From contig CAVZWW010000003.1 of NCBI GenBank assembly GCA_963779225.1, positions 2,356,001 through 2,420,000 of the forward strand: a DNA stretch of 64,000 nt. Reading direction: 5' to 3'. Of this stretch, positions 1-9,994 are shown in pieces (positions within the stretch are counted from its first letter, which is position 1; each line of letters opens with the position of its first letter). The DNA comes from CAVPCZ01 sp963779225 (GTDB taxonomy: Bacteria > Bacteroidota > Ignavibacteria > UBA10030 > UBA6906). Both the position numbers and the translations under genes were made by a program. The notes under the pieces are model-generated. The model saw only the letters and a program-made list of their open reading frames with translations. It ran no database searches and had not been told where the DNA came from.

Positions 1-1
1 C

Positions 2-268
2 GTGGACGGCAGATTGCCCGAGGCCCGCCACATCGAAGTCAAAGGCCGCGTCAAAGGCGCAACCACGGTCACGGTGACCAAGAACGAAATCTTTGAAAGC
101 TGGAATCAGGGCGACAAATACCACCTCGCCATCGTTCTCGTCGGCGAAGACGACTCCATCGACGGCCCGCACTACGTGCCGCATCCCTTCAAGGAAGAAC
201 CCGGCTGGGGCGTGTCTTCCGTCAACTACGAACTCAAAGCGTTGCTCGAACGCGCCCAAGGAATTTAA
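2..268 (+). CDS. C-terminal end of a DUF3883 (helicase-associated) protein, partial
   Basis: The frame is open at the left edge and ends with TAA three bases before the next gene. The visible 88 residues match the C-terminal DUF3883 domain, which is found at the end of large SNF2- or DEAD-type helicases in defence islands. Seen here are the short I-E-V-K-G-R strand, reminiscent of a PD-(D/E)XK core, and a hydrophobic strand (HLAIVLVG). It directly precedes a DUF1156 methyltransferase and a DUF499 ATPase, the partners such helicases usually have. That the missing N-terminal part is a helicase is inferred from family architecture. This is the only gene of the three with an unbroken frame here. 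Confidence 0.7.
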   Translation: MDGRLPEARHIEVKGRVKGATTVTVTKNEIFESWNQGDKYHLAIVLVGEDDSIDGPHYVPHPFKEEPGWGVSSVNYELKALLERAQGI

Positions 269-271
269 CGC

Positions 272-3224
272 ATGTCGCTACCCCATCAAATCACCCCGCA
301 AGCTCATCGAAGTCGCGCTTCCGCTGGATGCGATCAATGCAGCGTGCGCTACGAGAGAAATGCCATCCGGCATGGCGCATCCTCGCAGCATTCATCTTTG
401 GTGGGCACGGCGGCCACTTGCGGCGGCGCGGGCGGTCATCTTTGCGCAGCTCGTCAATGATCCCGGCTACCAGCAGGGCGGCGGGTTCAAATACGGAAAG
501 AACAAGAAGGAAGCTGCCATCGAGCGGAAGCGGCTCTTCAAAATCATCGAAGACCTCGTGCAGTGGGAAAACACCACCAACGAGGAAGTGCTGGAGCGTG
601 CCCGTGCCGAGATTCGCCGCTCGTGGCGGGAGGTGTGCGAACTGAACAAGGACCACCCGCAGGCCGCCGAGCTGTTCAATCCCGACAAACTGCCCGCCCT
701 GCACGATCCCTTTGCCGGCGGCGGAGCCATTCCGCTGGAGGCGCAGCGGCTGGGGCTGGAGGCCTACGCCACCGATCTCAACCCCGTGGCCGTGCTCATC
801 AACAAGGCGATGATCGAGATTCCGCCCAAGTTCGCGGGCACGCCGCCGGTCAGTCCTGATGCCGCCAAGACAAACGAGGCAGGAAGCTTGGCTTGTCACA
901 GGACATGGCCTGGGCGCACCGGATCTGGCGGAGGATGTGCGCCACTACGGCGCTTGGATGCGCGCCGAAGCGCAGAAACGCATCGGCCACCTCTATCCGC
1001 CGGTCGAAATCACGGCGGAGATGGCCGACGGAACGGCCCGATCTCAAACCACTCGTCGGCCAGAAGCTCACCGTCATCGCTTGGCTCTGGGCACGCACGG
1101 TCAAGAGCCCCAACCCGGCGTTTTCCCATGTGGATGTGCCGCTGGCTTCGACTTTCATTCTCTCAAGCAAGGAGGGAAAAGAAGCCTACGTGCAGCCCAG
1201 TGTTGAAGGCGACCAATACCGCTTCACGGTAAAGATGGGTACGCCTCCGCCGGAGGCAGAAGCTGGCACTAAAGCTAGTGGCGACGGGGCCAATTTTCGC
1301 TGTCTAGTTTCAGGCACTCCAATCGCTGCTGACTATATCAGAGCGGAAGCTCAAGCTGGACGTATGGGACAGCGTTTGATGGCAATTGTTGCGGAAGGGC
1401 AGCAGAGGTCGAATTTATCTTTCGCCAATCCAGAGAAAGCGAGAAGCATCGCCGCGATCTGCAACACCACCTTGGAAACCTGACATCGAGTTCTTCCAGC
1501 AGGCACTCGGATTCCGAGTTGGTAATTATGGCATGACAACATGGGCTGATCTTTTCACACCGCGACAATTGGTGGCGTTGACAACCTTTAGCGATCTTGT
1601 GGACGAAGGCTCGCGATCGAATTCGACAAGACGCTCTCGCCGCTGGGATTGACGGATGACGGAAAAGGTCTCGATACTGGCGGCACAGGCGCCACCGCCT
1701 ACGCCGAAGCCGTCAGCGTGTATCTTGGCTTTCGCCGTTGATCAGCTGCGCGGACTTCTGCAATTCACTGTATGCGCTGGGAACCTGGCAAATCAAAAGG
1801 TAATGCATCTCTTTGGCAGACAGGCAATTCCGATGACTTGGGATTTCGCTGAAGCTCAATTCCTCTGCCGATACGGTCGGCGGCTTCGACTCCGGCATCG
1901 GAGTATATCGCTGACTGCATTGAGAAACTGTCTCCTGCAGCCGGCGGCATTTGCCTCTCAAGCAGACGCGCAAACGCAGACGAATCTCTCATCTAAAGGT
2001 CATTTCAACCGATCCACCTTACTACGACAACATCGGCTACGCTGACCTGTCTGACTTCTTCTACGTTTGGCTTGCGCAGATCCCTACGCTCGGTCTTTCC
2101 CACGACTACTTGCAACAATCGCTGTTCCCAAAGCGGAGGAACTGGTTGCAACGCCCTACCGTCACGGCAGCAAGGAGAAGGCAGAAGCATTCTTTCTTGA
2201 GGGAATGACCCAAGCCATGCAGCAACCTCGCCGAGCAGGCGCACCCGAGATGCCCAGTCACGATTTACTATGCTTTCAAGCAATCGGAGACGAATGGCGA
2301 GGCTGGCACATCATCAACTGGTTGGGAAACATTTCTCGACGCTGTCTTGCAAGCAGGCTTTGCTATTGCTGGCACTTGGCCACTGCGAGCGAGCAAGAAT
2401 TTCGAATGCGCAGCATGGGCTCCAACGCTCTCGCCTCCAGCATCGTCCTCGTCTGCCGCAAACGCCCAGCGGACGCGCCCACCATTTCCCGCCGCGAGTT
2501 CATCCGCGAGTTGAACGGCGTGCTGCCCGAGGCGCTCGACGAGATGACCAAAGGCTCCGGCGACGAGCGTTCGCCCGTCGCCCCGGTGGACCTTTCGCAG
2601 GCCATCATCGGGCCGGGCATGGCAGTCTTTTCCAAATACGCCGCCGTGCTGGAGGCCGACGGCTCGCCCATGAGCGTCCGCACCGCCCTCCAGCTCATCA
2701 ACCGCTTCCTCGCCGAGGACGATTTCGACGCCGACACCCAGTTCTGCCTGCACTGGTTCGAGCAACACGGCTGGACGGAAGGCGTCTTTGGCGAAGCCGA
2801 CATGCTGGCCCGCGCCAAAGGCACCAGCGTGGACGGCATGAAGGAGGCCGGCGTGCTCCAAAGCGGCGGCGGCAAAGTCCGCCTCCTCAAGTGGGCCGAG
2901 TATCCCACCGATTGGGACCCGCGCACCGACACCCGCACGCCCGTCTGGGAAGCCCTGCACCAGCTCATCCGCGCCCTGAAACAAGGCGGCGAATCCGCAT
3001 CCGGCGCGCTGCTCGCCGCCCTCGGCGGCAAAGCCGAAGCCGTCCGCCAGCTCGCCTACCGCCTCTACACCCTCTGCGAACGCCTCGGCCAGGCCGAAGA
3101 CGCCCGCGCCTACAACGAACTCATCACCAGTTGGACCGGCATCGAATCCGCCGCCGGCAGCGTGCCAAACCGGCCAACAACAAGCGCAACTTCTTTGAGT
3201 GAACTGAGGATTCAATTGGAGTGA
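272..3224 (+). pseudogene. DUF1156 adenine-specific DNA methyltransferase, broken by many frameshifts
   Basis: Read across frames this is a full-length (~980 residue) DUF1156/COG1743-type N6-adenine DNA methylase. The start is ATG at 272. The N-terminal DUF1156 signature (KLIEVALPL, then LWWARRPLAAARAV) lies at about 300-450, SAM-binding motif I (DPFAGGG) near 703-726 and catalytic motif IV (TDPPYYDNIGY) near 2008-2040. A long conserved C-terminal part (EALDEMTKGSGDERSPVAPV) runs unbroken from about 2400 to the stop. The reading frame changes at least ten times, for example near 298, 870, 1040, 1400, 1610, 1650, 1725, 1750, 2095 and 2225, yet the amino-acid motifs on each side are well kept. 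The product would modify DNA in a defence system together with the flanking helicase and ATPase. The indels mean either a dead gene or poor base quality. Confidence 0.85.
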
Positions 3225-3229
3225 GACCT

Positions 3230-6033
3230 ATGAAACCCTGGCGAGAAATAGCTGTTCCCCATCCCGACGTGCTGAAAGGCACCTTCCAGCAATCGGAGTT
3301 TGCCGCCGACATCACGGCCGTCCGCACCGGCAAGGCCACGCGGGAATATCAGGACGCCAGCCGCGTTCTTCCAGCGCACCTTCATCACCGAAGGCATGCG
3401 CCTGCTGCTCACCCAGGTGGCGCAGCGGCTCAACGGCAAGGGCGGCGAGCCGGTCATCCAGCTCCAGACGGCCTTTGGCGGCGGCAAGACGCACACCCTG
3501 CTGGCCGTCTATCACCTCGCCACGCGGAAGTGCCCGCTGGGCGATCTGGCCGGCATCCCGGCATTGATCGATCAGGCCGGGCTGATGGACGTGCCGCAGG
3601 CCCACGTCGCCGTGCTGGACGGCAATGCCCACGCCCCCGGCCAGCCGTGGAAGCATGGCAAGCAGAGCGTGCGCACGCTCTGGGGTGAACTCGCCTGGCA
3701 GCTTGGAGGCGAAGAAGCCTTTGCGCTGGTGCAAGGAGGCCGACGCCACCGGCACCTCGCCCGGCAAAGACGTGCTCAGGACGCTGCTGGAAACCTATGC
3801 GCCCTGCGTGGTGCTGATTGACGAATTGGTCGCCTACATCCGCCAGTTTCAGGAGGGCCAGCCCCTGAGCGGCGGCAGTTTCGACAGCAACCTGTCGTTC
3901 CTCCAGGCGCTCACCGAAGCGTGCAAAGCTCGTGCCCAACGCCGTTCGTCCTGGCTTCCTTGCCGGAATCGGAAGTGGAGGCCGGCAGTCCAGCGCGGCG
4001 TGGCCGCGCTGCGGGCGTTGGAAAAGATCTTTGGCCGCGTGCAGGCGCTCTGGAAACCCGTGGCCACCGAAGAAGCCTTCGAGATCGTGCGGCGGCGCTT
4101 GTTTGAGCCAGTGCGCGACGAGAAGGCGCGTGAGGCGGTTTGTCGTGCCTTTGCCGACGCCTACGTGGCCGAAGGCGCCAAGCTGCCGCAGCGAAACCCA
4201 GGAGTCGCGCTACTTTGACCGGCTGATGCAGGCGTATCCGATCCACCCGGAAGTCTTCGACCGGCTCTACGAGGACTGGACGACGATTGACGGCTTTCAG
4301 CGCACTCGCGGCGTGCTCAAACTGATGGCCAAGGTCATCTACCGACTGTGGAAGGACGACAACAAGGATCTCATGATCCTGCCCGGCAGCCTGCCGCTTT
4401 ACGACGGCAGCTCGCGCAACGAGCTGACCTACTATCTCCCCGCAGGTTGGGATCCCGTGCTGGAAAAGGACATTGATGGCGACCGGGCCGAGACGACCGA
4501 ATTGGAAAACAAGGAGCCGCGCTTCGGCGCGGTGAACGCCGCCCGCCGCGTGGCCCGCACGATCTTCCTCGGCAGCGCCCCGTCTTCGGTGGCCACCAAG
4601 CCCGGCATCCGCGGCCTCGACCGCGCACGCGTCCTGCTCGGCTGCCTTCAGCCCGGCCAGACATCTTCCACTTACTCCGACGCGCTCAACCGCCTGGCCG
4701 ACCGGCTGCATTACCTGAACAGTTCCGGCGACAAGGCGCAGGATGCGACGCGCTTCTGGTTCGACACCCGCGCCAATCTGCGCCGCGAGATGGAGGACCG
4801 AAAGAAACGCTTCGACGACAAGAATGAAGTGCGCGGCAAACTGGCCGAGGTGCTCAAGAAACTGACCGGTGGGAGCGACGTTCTTCGACGGCGTCCACAT
4901 CTTCACCCCGCACGCCGACGTGCCGGACGATAGCGCGTTGCGTCTGGTCTTGCTCGCACCCGAGCAGTTCTACTCCCGCGAAGAATCGCGCCTGGCCTTC
5001 GATGCCGTGCTGGACTACGTCCGGAACAACGGCACCAAACCTCGCTATCGAGGCAACCGGCTGGTCTTTCCTTGCACCTGATCACGGCGTCGCTGGCGCG
5101 CCTGCGCGACTGCATCCGGGTGGCGCTGGCCTGGAGTTCCATCGTCGAGGATGTGAAGGCTGGGCGCTTGAACATTGACCAGCTTCAGAAGAAGCAGGCA
5201 GAGAAAGAACTCCAGACCGCCGAGGATGTGCTGCCGCGGGTGGCCCGCGAGTGCTACAAGTGGCTGCTCTGCCCCGTGCAGCACTCGCCTACCGAACCCA
5301 AGCCATCGGTCGAGGCGTTCCCGCTCAACACCAGCGGCTCGGCGCTTGGCAGCGAGATCGAGCGCGTGTGTGTGGAGAACGAACTGGTGATCACGACCTG
5401 GTCGCCCATCCACCTGCGCACCAAGTTGAAGGAACTTTACTGGAAGGCCGACAAACCGGCCATCGGCGCACTGGCGTTTTGGGAAGACACGCTGCGCTAC
5501 CTCTACCTGCCGCGACTGAAGAACTCGCAGCGTGCTGGAACAGGCCATCGTCAAAGGCGCGGCCAGCCGGGATTTCTTCGGCACGGCCTACGGGCAGCAC
5601 GAAGGCAAGTTCGACGGCTTCAAGTTCGGCGATGCCAACGTCCAACTCGACGACACGCTACTGCTGATTGAGCCGGAGGCGGCCAAGGCGTATGAGGCGG
5701 CGCAACCACCAGTCACTCCGCCCGGACCAACACCGCTTGGGCCGATTCCTCCCGGCCCAACACCGCCCGGACCTGTGCCGCCGGGGCCAATTCCGACACC
5801 AGAAGCCCCATGCCTTCCACGGTAACGTCGCCATCAATGCTTCGACTGCCAAGATGCGCATGGTACAGGTAGCGGAAGAAATCATCGCGGTGCTTGCGGC
5901 GGACCCCAACGCAGAGGTCAAAGTGGCTGTGGAAATCCAAGTAAACTTTCCATCCGGAGCGTCCGATCAGACCAAGCGCGCCGTCACGGAGAACGCACGG
6001 ACTCTCAACTTCAGGAACGCGGATTGGGAATGA
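3230..6033 (+). pseudogene. DUF499 AAA+-type ATPase of a methylase-linked defence operon, broken by frameshifts
   Basis: The stitched product (~930 residues) is a DUF499/COG1483-type ATPase. It starts at ATG 3230 (MKPWREIAVPHPDVL). A Walker A loop (TAFGGGKTH) lies near 3470-3495 and a Walker B strand (CVVLIDEL) near 3805-3830. A stretch of prolines and glycines (PPGPTPLGPIPPGP) at about 5706-5800 links to a short C-terminal domain that ends at 6033. Frame changes occur near 3360, 3725, 3940, 4190, 4875, 5080, 5525 and 5805. It starts five bases after the methylase stop, so the genes form one operon. DUF499 proteins regularly accompany DUF1156 methylases; their biochemical role is not established. 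As written no functional protein could be made. Confidence 0.85.
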
Positions 6034-6090
6034 GACGAGTAAGCCGGAAATAGAAGCGGTAGAAATCACACTTGGCGAAGTGACCTGACC

Positions 6091-6321
6091 TCAAAAAGGA
6101 TCCACTGCTTTTCGTCCATTAGTGTGTTTTCGCTTAGGCGAGGTTGCATAGGCTAAGGCGGTGAAGGCAAACCATATCTCGGACATGAGCGAATGAACAG
6201 TTCCTCCAGTTGGTTCACGTTCAATCGTGCCCTCGTCTTCGGGGGTGATCTGAGAGAAGTCGCTAGATTCACAACTGAGGTGTCGATACTTTGTGACGAA
6301 CTTCTGAATTTTCGGATCCAT
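6091..6321 (-). CDS. Small hypothetical protein, diverged paralogue of the 7458-7712 product
   Basis: The start chosen is the ATG at 6321, preceded by a GGAG Shine-Dalgarno eight bases upstream. The first nine residues (MDPKIQKFV) match those of the small protein at 7458-7712 (MDPRVQKLV), and both genes follow an ATPase tail and the same hairpin. After that the two sequences diverge and no known domain is visible. It is probably the surviving copy of a duplicated ATPase/small-protein pair. It may not be functional. Confidence 0.4.
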   Translation of the reverse strand: MDPKIQKFVTKYRHLSCESSDFSQITPEDEGTIEREPTGGTVHSLMSEIWFAFTALAYATSPKRKHTNGRKAVDPF

Positions 6322-6377
6322 AACAAATACTCCGGCGTGCACCCTCTCCGCAAGGGTGCACGCGACTAAGTGAATTA

Positions 6378-6635
6378 TTACGTAGCCTTCGTTGCCTTGC
6401 TCGACGAAATCTCGGACTGCTTCTTGTCAATTGCCTGACGGACCTGCCGGGCCCAATCCTTCGTAAGCTGGTTGGTGTTGAACCCGAGGCGCTGGGTCTT
6501 GTCGATGCCGTAGAGGCAATCGAGGGTTGTTGCTGCGTTGGCAACCACTTCCAACAGGATTTCTTTCTCCCTTTTTCCATTGACTCTGGCGGCTTCAGTG
6601 AACCACAGAATCCGGTAAGCAGCCTCGGGACTTAT
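6378..6635 (-). pseudogene. Truncated tandem copy of the C-terminus of the Sak4-like ATPase
   Basis: An open frame of about 84 codons with no start codon encodes a tail (LGFNTNQLTKDWARQVRQAI) nearly identical to the C-terminus of the ATPase at 7770-8871 (LGFNTNQLTKDQARQVRQAI). The N-terminal ATPase part is absent and an in-frame TGA lies just upstream. The similarity runs on past the stop, through an imperfect hairpin (CACCCTC/GAGGGTG type) and into the next small gene. A block of at least 300 bp was therefore duplicated. Confidence 0.75.
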
Positions 6636-6704
6636 TCATCCCCAGTTTGCTACTCTTGCCTATATGACAAATATGTCGTATACTCCGGCAAGGAGAAATT
6701 GGCC

Positions 6705-6899
6705 ATGCGGACGAAAAACGATATTGAAGAAAAGTTGGAGGCATTGCGTCTGGAATACAGGAAGGTTTACAGCATGCTGTCCATGATGGAGAAGGGGACG
6801 AAGCTTGACGACCTTGCGAAAATGCGGGAGAAGCAGCTCGACCCGATACAGAAACAGATCAGAAGGCTGGAATCGGAATTGGCACTGCTGACGGACTGA
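6705..6899 (+). CDS. Small coiled-coil protein (64 aa)
   Basis: A short, highly charged helical protein with heptad-like spacing of leucines (IEEKLEALRLEY, later IRRLESELALL). The ATG at 6705 has an AGGAG about nine bases upstream; a TTG at 6699 is possible but too close to that site. Its stop lies about 50 bases before the thermonuclease frame, which may be translationally linked. No family is recognised. Its setting on the plus strand inside an otherwise leftward cassette suggests a phage- or plasmid-type accessory gene. Confidence 0.55.
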   Translation: MRTKNDIEEKLEALRLEYRKVYSMLSMMEKGTKLDDLAKMREKQLDPIQKQIRRLESELALLTD

Positions 6900-6946
6900 A
6901 CCCACCAGGTAACGGAGGGCTTGAACAATGGTTACTCATAGTCTCA

Positions 6947-7438
6947 TTGCTCTTCCTGCTGACTTTCCACCCGGAGAACCTGGAAGGACTTGTGGTCGGC
7001 ATCAATGACGGCGATACAATTACCATTCTTGTGGAATCGAAACAACTCCGGATCAGACTTTTCGGAATTGACTGTCCAGAAAAGGGACAGCCCTTCGGCA
7101 AGGCTGCAAAGCAACGGGTGTCAACTCTCTGCTATGACACACACGTGAGTGTGCAAAAAAAGGGCACCGACTCCTTCGGTCGGACGCTGGGATTTGTGTT
7201 CCTCGAGGACGGCCGAAACCTGAATCACCTGCTTGTGGATGAAGGGCTGGCCTGGTGGTATCGCAAGTATGCCCCTCGAGATAGCCAGCTCAAACATGCG
7301 GAAGAAGCAGCAAAGAAAGAGAGAAGGGGACTATGGTCGGACAAGAATCCCGTCCCGCCCTGGGAATACAGGGTGTCTGAAAGGCAAGTGAAGGACGATT
7401 TCTTTCGACATTTCAGCGTTCCGGTTCCAAGGCCTTGA
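6947..7438 (+). CDS. Staphylococcal-nuclease-like (thermonuclease) protein
   Basis: This is a SNase-fold protein. Visible family features are the VVGINDGDTI strand-turn, the IRLFGIDCPE loop that carries a metal or catalytic Asp and Glu, the SFGRTLGFVFLEDGRNLN core and the C-terminal ERRGLWSD motif. Such enzymes cleave DNA and RNA with Ca2+. A hydrophobic stretch (WLLIVSLLFLLTF) precedes the domain if translation begins upstream, suggesting export or membrane anchoring. The best visible start is TTG 6947, but the true one may lie further upstream, overlapping the previous gene, and is uncertain. Confidence 0.85.
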   Translation: MLFLLTFHPENLEGLVVGINDGDTITILVESKQLRIRLFGIDCPEKGQPFGKAAKQRVSTLCYDTHVSVQKKGTDSFGRTLGFVFLEDGRNLNHLLVDEGLAWWYRKYAPRDSQLKHAEEAAKKERRGLWSDKNPVPPWEYRVSERQVKDDFFRHFSVPVPRP

Positions 7439-7457
7439 TGAGGAAGAAAGAGAAAGC

Positions 7458-7712
7458 TCAGGTCCGTTCTTCTTGTTGTTTGCTGTTTCGAACGTGTTTC
7501 GATCCAAGCATGATGTGCTGAGCGAGATTCCTGACGTCGAGTGGAGTCCGATCCAACAATTCCACGATGTATTCTCCGTTACGCGCTCTGGCGGAGCTGT
7601 TGACGGACGCGTTCTGACATCCCCCGAAGATATCACTCCACACCCACAAGTTTGCCAGAATCAGAATGGCAAAGATGAGGAACTTGACTAACTTCTGAAC
7701 TCTCGGATCCAT
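7458..7712 (-). CDS. Small single-pass membrane protein
   Basis: The start ATG at 7712 has a GGGAG ribosome site. After a short basic N-terminus (MDPRVQKLVK) there is one clear transmembrane helix (FLIFAILILANLWVW) followed by a polar tail. It lies 57 bases downstream of the ATPase gene on the same strand, and the spacer holds an imperfect hairpin. No domain is recognised. A paralogue at 6091-6321 shares only the N-terminal residues. Confidence 0.5.
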   Translation of the reverse strand: MDPRVQKLVKFLIFAILILANLWVWSDIFGGCQNASVNSSARARNGEYIVELLDRTPLDVRNLAQHIMLGSKHVRNSKQQEERT

Positions 7713-7769
7713 GACGGATACTCCCGCGTGCACCCTCTTCGTGAGGGCGCACGCGACTTGGATGAATCT

Positions 7770-8871
7770 TTACGCAGCCTTTGTTGTCTTGCTCGCCGCA
7801 ATCTCTGACTGCCGCTTATCGATAGCCTGGCGAACCTGCCGGGCCTGATCCTTTGTCAACTGGTTGGTATTGAACCCGAGGCGACGGCTCTTGTCGATGC
7901 TGAGAAGGCGATCTAGCGTCGTTGCGTTGCCGACTGCTTCCAAGAGAGCTACCGTCTCCTTCTCACCGGTGATTTTCCCTGAGTCATTGAACAACGGGAT
8001 GCGCTCAGCGGCCTCGGGGGTCACCAACGGATTGGCCGACGGCGATGCGTTTCCGTTCAAGGGTTTGGCTTGTACTGACTGCGATGTGAGTGCAAACAAT
8101 CGGTTTGGAGGATCGCATGGCAGAGGGTTTCTTCGGGGGGTCGAAATCACCATCCAGGATGACGCCTCTGTTGAGCCACTCCAGGATCTGCTTTCCGATT
8201 TTCTCATCCGGCTTGGGGATCATCTTCCCGTCGAAGAGACTCGACCGATCCTTGGTTGACATCGCGTTGTGGTTCAGATCGATATCAAACACAATGTCGA
8301 ACTCGTAGTCCATCCCTTCCCGCTGCACGGGTGCAAGCCCGACCTTCCGAGGAATCGATTTCCCCTTGTCATTGGTTTCCACCACATACTCCATCTTGGA
8401 ACGCATCGTGGCAACCAGGTGCAGCTTCGACCGGACCATCGCCTCTACAAACGCGTTGTGCTGGGGGGTGAGCTTCCGCCAGGCGGTGAAGCTGTTCATG
8501 CCTCCGTCAGCCATCTTCCCCTGAGTATCCAGTATGCCGCCTTCCCCTGCCCAGGCATGGGATATGGTGTCCAAAATGAGGACGTCATATCCGGAGTTTT
8601 CGGCCAGATGGATGGCGTTGATGTATTTTTCGATCTCAAACGGGGGTTCGAGATTCAGGACGTCAAAGTCGACCCGATCGCCGTAGAGGACGCTCGAATT
8701 GTTCTCGGTGTCGATCAGGGCGATCCGTTTGCCCAGTCCCAGGGCAATCTTCAGAGCGGTGAGCGTCTTTCCGCTGCCTGCAACGCCGCAGAGCCCAATG
8801 CGGGCGTTCTTGACGACTTTCTGGGCTTTCTGGAAGCCGGACGTGTTCGGGGATGTTGTGGTGGGATTCAT
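7770..8871 (-). CDS. Sak4/RecA-like phage-type ATPase, with a frameshift in the C-terminal third
   Basis: The ATG at 8871 follows an AAGGAG site and overlaps the upstream stop as ATGA. The protein has a Walker A motif (GVAGSGKT) near residue 27, a following Asp-Thr-Glu strand (IALIDTENN), a Walker B-like strand (YDVLILDTISHAW) and a downstream LVATMRSKMEYV strand. This is the layout of the single-strand-annealing/recombination ATPases carried by phages and plasmids (Sak4, AAA_24). The frame opened at 8871 stops at 8005. The conserved C-terminal tail, also present in the remnant at 6378-6635, lies in another frame and ends at 7770. A run of six G at 8135-8140 is the likeliest slip point. The short form would have 288 residues, the joined form about 366. 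Confidence 0.8.
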
Positions 8872-9382
8872 GGCAATACTCCTTCTGATTGATGGGTTGT
8901 TAGAATAGTGACCTGAATGGTCACACCTTCTGCGACACACCGTGCAGGGCGGATGATCTCTCCCGTTGCGGTGTTGGCAACCTCTGTCTTGAGATTCTCG
9001 AGATACTTCTTTCGCGCTTTCAGCTGCTGCTTCAAGGGAGAGCTTTTCCGCCTCCAGGCGTCGGACCTCTCCGTCATCATATTCCCACTTGCGGGGGAGA
9101 GCCTTGAGCTGAGCGGTGGCGCCCAGGATCTCCTGACTTGTTCCGATCAAAGAGAGAATTGCCTGCTCACGGATCTGGTCAAGCGCGACGGAGAGGATTT
9201 CGGCGATATTCTTGATCTTGACGTACGCTCTCTAGCGCGGAGTACTCTTCCATGAGCGCTCGGGTCAGCCCCTGTGCCGAGGTTTCAAACCCGGACTTCC
9301 GCACGATCGTGTGCTGTAGAAGCACCAGTTCGTCGTTGACTCCGGCGACGTCTGTGGTCTCAGGAAAGAATTCGTCGGACAT
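8868..9382 (-). pseudogene. Coiled-coil hypothetical protein upstream of the ATPase, with two frameshifts
   Basis: The ATG at 9382 (MSDEFFPETTDV) has an AAAGGG site upstream. Three overlapping frames carry successive parts of one protein: the N-terminal ~50 residues, a middle helical part (IAEILSVALDQIREQAI to AEKLSLEAA) and a C-terminal part (LKQQLKARKKYLENLKTEV) that ends at 8868 in an ATGA overlap with the ATPase start. The shifts fall near 9225 and 9040. The long charged helices suggest a coiled coil. No family is recognised; the position suggests a helper of the recombination ATPase. Confidence 0.6.
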
Positions 9383-9394
9383 GGTGTTACCCTT

Positions 9395-9686
9395 TCATGA
9401 TTGGTGGTGTGGGCCCCGCTCGTTGGTGTCGAGCAGGGAATGGATGAACCCGGCAAGCCGGCTCGTCCGGCGAGATGGCGGGAAGTGTACCGGATCGATG
9501 AGCGCCAGAAGTGCGTGTGTTATGGTCTTCCAGGGCACTGCACCGTCAGGCTGCCGGCAGGCAGCGGGGCATGGCGTTTTCCCATCCGATCGGGAGTGTC
9601 CGGACAATCTCTTGAGTCTTTGCATGGTGCTCCGGAGCGATCCGCCGGAGATAGTCAGGTGTGGTCTTGGTGCCGTTCCGTGTCAT
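9395..9686 (-). CDS. Short hypothetical protein, first gene of the leftward cassette, probably frameshifted
   Basis: The ATG at 9686 has a near-ideal AAGGAGG site six bases upstream. That frame gives about 46 residues (MTRNGTKTTPDYLRRIAPEH) and stops early. An adjacent frame continues with a plausible sequence (TITHALLALIDPVHFPP) to a stop at 9395, just before the next gene. A single indel near 9540-9570 would join them into one ~95-residue protein. No domain is visible. Confidence 0.4.
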
Positions 9687-9723
9687 ATCGTACCTCCTTC
9701 AAATGCCTCCCCTCCCCGAAAAC

Positions 9724-9961
9724 CACTGGCCCCGAAAAAAGAAAGGGAAAAGAAAAAAGCGGGAGACCTGTCAGGAAATGCCGAACGGAAACGCAAGGCC
9801 GCGTTTATGCCGCCTGAAGCGAGCGTATGCAAGCGGAAGGCGGCATGCGTTCACTTTAGCCTTGCGTTTCCGCCTCCGAGTCCACCATGAGCCTTCGGCA
9901 TTTCCTACTTTGGTCCGCTTTTTTGCCTCTTTTCCCTTTCTTTTTGCACTCGGGGCCAGTG
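9724..9961. repeat. 238-bp imperfect inverted repeat with purine/pyrimidine arms
   Basis: The ends (CACTGGCCCCGA and TCGGGGCCAGTG) are perfect complements. Moving inwards, AAAGAAAGGGAAAAG pairs with CTTTTCCCTTTCTTT, GGAAATGCCGAA with TTCGGCATTTCC, CGGAAACGCAAGGC with GCCTTGCGTTTCCG, and ATGCCGCCT with AGGCGGCAT around the centre near 9835. Small mismatches interrupt the arms. It sits just upstream of the leftward cassette promoter region. It encodes no convincing protein. A cruciform, a plasmid-type origin or a nonautonomous element are all possible. Confidence 0.85.
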
Positions 9962-9994
9962 TTGTGGTGTCATGGGTCAGCACGTGGGAAAGGA

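Noticed and set aside
2268..3215. Long frame on the minus strand opposite the methyltransferase
   Set aside because: Its sequence is Gly/Ala-rich without domains and it is the complement of a well-conserved DUF1156 coding segment in GC-rich DNA.
3911..4906. Minus-strand frame of 331 codons opposite the DUF499 gene
   Set aside because: Antisense shadow of the conserved ATPase region; no ribosome site or recognisable protein features.
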